A stretch of DNA of 55,292 nucleotides from Candidatus Methanovorans sp. GTDB taxonomy: Archaea > Halobacteriota > Methanosarcinia > Methanosarcinales > Methanosarcinaceae. Position 1 is the stretch's first letter. Each line of letters begins with the position of its first letter. The translations under genes were made by a program, and so were the position numbers. The notes below the pieces were generated by a model, which was given only the letters and a program-made list of their open reading frames with translations, was not told the DNA's origin and did not search any database. Location: contig DQIP01000233.1 of the NCBI GenBank assembly GCA_020793565.1, positions 1-55,292 of the forward strand, written 5' to 3'. Below are positions 54,516-55,292 of this stretch, in pieces.

Positions 54516-55205
54516 ATGAACCCCACAAAACCCCTGATTATGGCATTTCTGGTGATAATATGCCTGGCAGCCATGCCTGTAGCAGCCCAGATACCTTTCG
54601 AGATATCCGGATATGTGCACTTTCCCGATGGTTCTGCATGTCTTGATCCAACCGTGACCATAACCAACCTGAACACAGGTGATATCCTGCCGGTAATGAC
54701 CCTGCCCACGAGTAACTATTATCAGGCAAAACCGGCGCCGTTGCTGAATGAGATAAGCGAGAACGATGTGCTGGAGTTCAGGGCCAGCGCCGGAACGGAT
54801 CCTGTTGTCATTGAGCACCGCATCATGGCGTCTGATATCAATAGCGGCGCCCTCTTTCTTAATATCACGCTTGGTACTGTGAAGGCAGCAACAGGATCCG
54901 GGGCAGGAGATCCGCCACTACCGCAGGCGCCGACAGCCTCAACACAGGATACTACAGCAACCACAACCACAACACCAGATGATACTACAGCAACCATGAC
55001 GCCTGTTTCGACATCAACTGAGGCCTCATCCTCAGCAGATTCTAAGGAAAAGTCGATCCCAGGATTCGAAATCGTGTTTTCATCAGTGGCTATGGTCGCA
55101 TGCCTGATGTGGGTGAGAAAACGGGGCAGGATTGGTATCCACTTCAAATCTAAGGGTAATAGACCACATTGTGTAAATAGAAAGATGCTCCTGCACTTGA
55201 TTTAG
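54516..55205 (+). CDS. Membrane-tailed ISG-NYY module protein, altered 3' end
   Basis: A 229-aa exported protein: signal peptide, the recurring module (about 27-125; ISGYVHFPDG, PTVTITNLNTGDILPV, SNYYQAK, ASDINSGALFLNIT), a Thr/Ser-rich linker and a PGF-like tail (IPGFEIVFSSVAMVACLMWV, then RKRGRIG). The last 22 residues come from a MITE inserted at the stop codon. Before insertion the frame would have read RKRGRIG-stop (TAA now at 55259-55261). It suggests that the module itself, and not only cohesin, is displayed on the cell surface. The extension might disturb sorting. Confidence 0.85.
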   Translation: MNPTKPLIMAFLVIICLAAMPVAAQIPFEISGYVHFPDGSACLDPTVTITNLNTGDILPVMTLPTSNYYQAKPAPLLNEISENDVLEFRASAGTDPVVIEHRIMASDINSGALFLNITLGTVKAATGSGAGDPPLPQAPTASTQDTTATTTTTPDDTTATMTPVSTSTEASSSADSKEKSIPGFEIVFSSVAMVACLMWVRKRGRIGIHFKSKGNRPHCVNRKMLLHLI

Positions 55206-55249
55206 ATAATCCAAATATGCATTTTACCCTGCTTTTTGAAGAGGATACC
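55134..55249. mobile_element. MITE family C, intact copy
   Basis: A 116-bp element with inverted ends GGTATCCACTTCAAA and TTTGAAGAGGATACC, flanked by a perfect 6-bp duplication AGGATT (55128-55133 and 55250-55255). Its interior matches, in reverse, the broken copy at 11666-12214. It lies in the 3' end of the gene at 54516 and adds a new stop (TAG 55203-55205). Confidence 0.9.
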
Positions 55250-55292
55250 AGGATTGGTTAATGTCGATGTACCGGCGCGGCCTCCAGCCGAA

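Overview
The window looks like a chromosomal segment of a methanogen-related euryarchaeon, most likely Methanosarcinales or an ANME-2-type lineage. This rests on gene content: AglB-type oligosaccharyltransferase, a two-gene SufCB system, KaiC-like ATPase, CbiZ corrinoid salvage, archaeal ribose-1,5-bisphosphate isomerase, archaeal UMP kinase, TATA-box leaderless genes, PGF-CTERM-like tails and DUF3344/CARDB secreted proteins. No mcr or rRNA gene is present, so the lineage is an inference. Left part (1-24 kb): the 3' end of aglB; sufCB with a small unknown gene and a KaiC-like gene; a complete IS110-family element; a corrinoid uptake/salvage operon (btuFCD-cbiZ); ribose-1,5-bisphosphate isomerase; about 1.1 kb of nested repeats; pyrH and a NapH-like ferredoxin (minus strand); a complete IS1-family element with a -1 frameshift signal; a type IV pilus-like operon (DUF11 protein, two pilin-like proteins, ATPase, two TadB/TadC-type membrane proteins); and a thioredoxin-CcdA pair. 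A repeat-rich stretch and an AAA/PD-(D/E)XK gene follow. Right part (26.8-55.2 kb): twelve secreted-protein genes, all on the plus strand, form a cohesin-dockerin locus. Dockerins end six large proteins and one small one. Cohesin-like domains occur in seven proteins. Two cohesin proteins and one X-module protein end in a C-terminal membrane tail, PGF-CTERM-like in two of the three, suggesting surface anchors for dockerin partners. Accessory modules are DUF3344, CARDB, PKD, FN3, a beta-helix, an eight-bladed PQQ-type propeller, fourteen Ig-like repeats and a recurring ISG...ITNL...NYY module of about 90 residues. No glycoside hydrolase was recognised, so this looks like a non-cellulosomal extracellular assembly. 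The most striking non-coding signal is in the IS110 left end: a structured segment with two internal loops. Its guide-like sequences match the element's own target and donor junctions, as expected of a bridge RNA. The uninterrupted target survives as a second copy at 26.4 kb. At least three MITE families with terminal inverted repeats and target duplications are also present; one insertion has replaced the native stop codon of the last gene.
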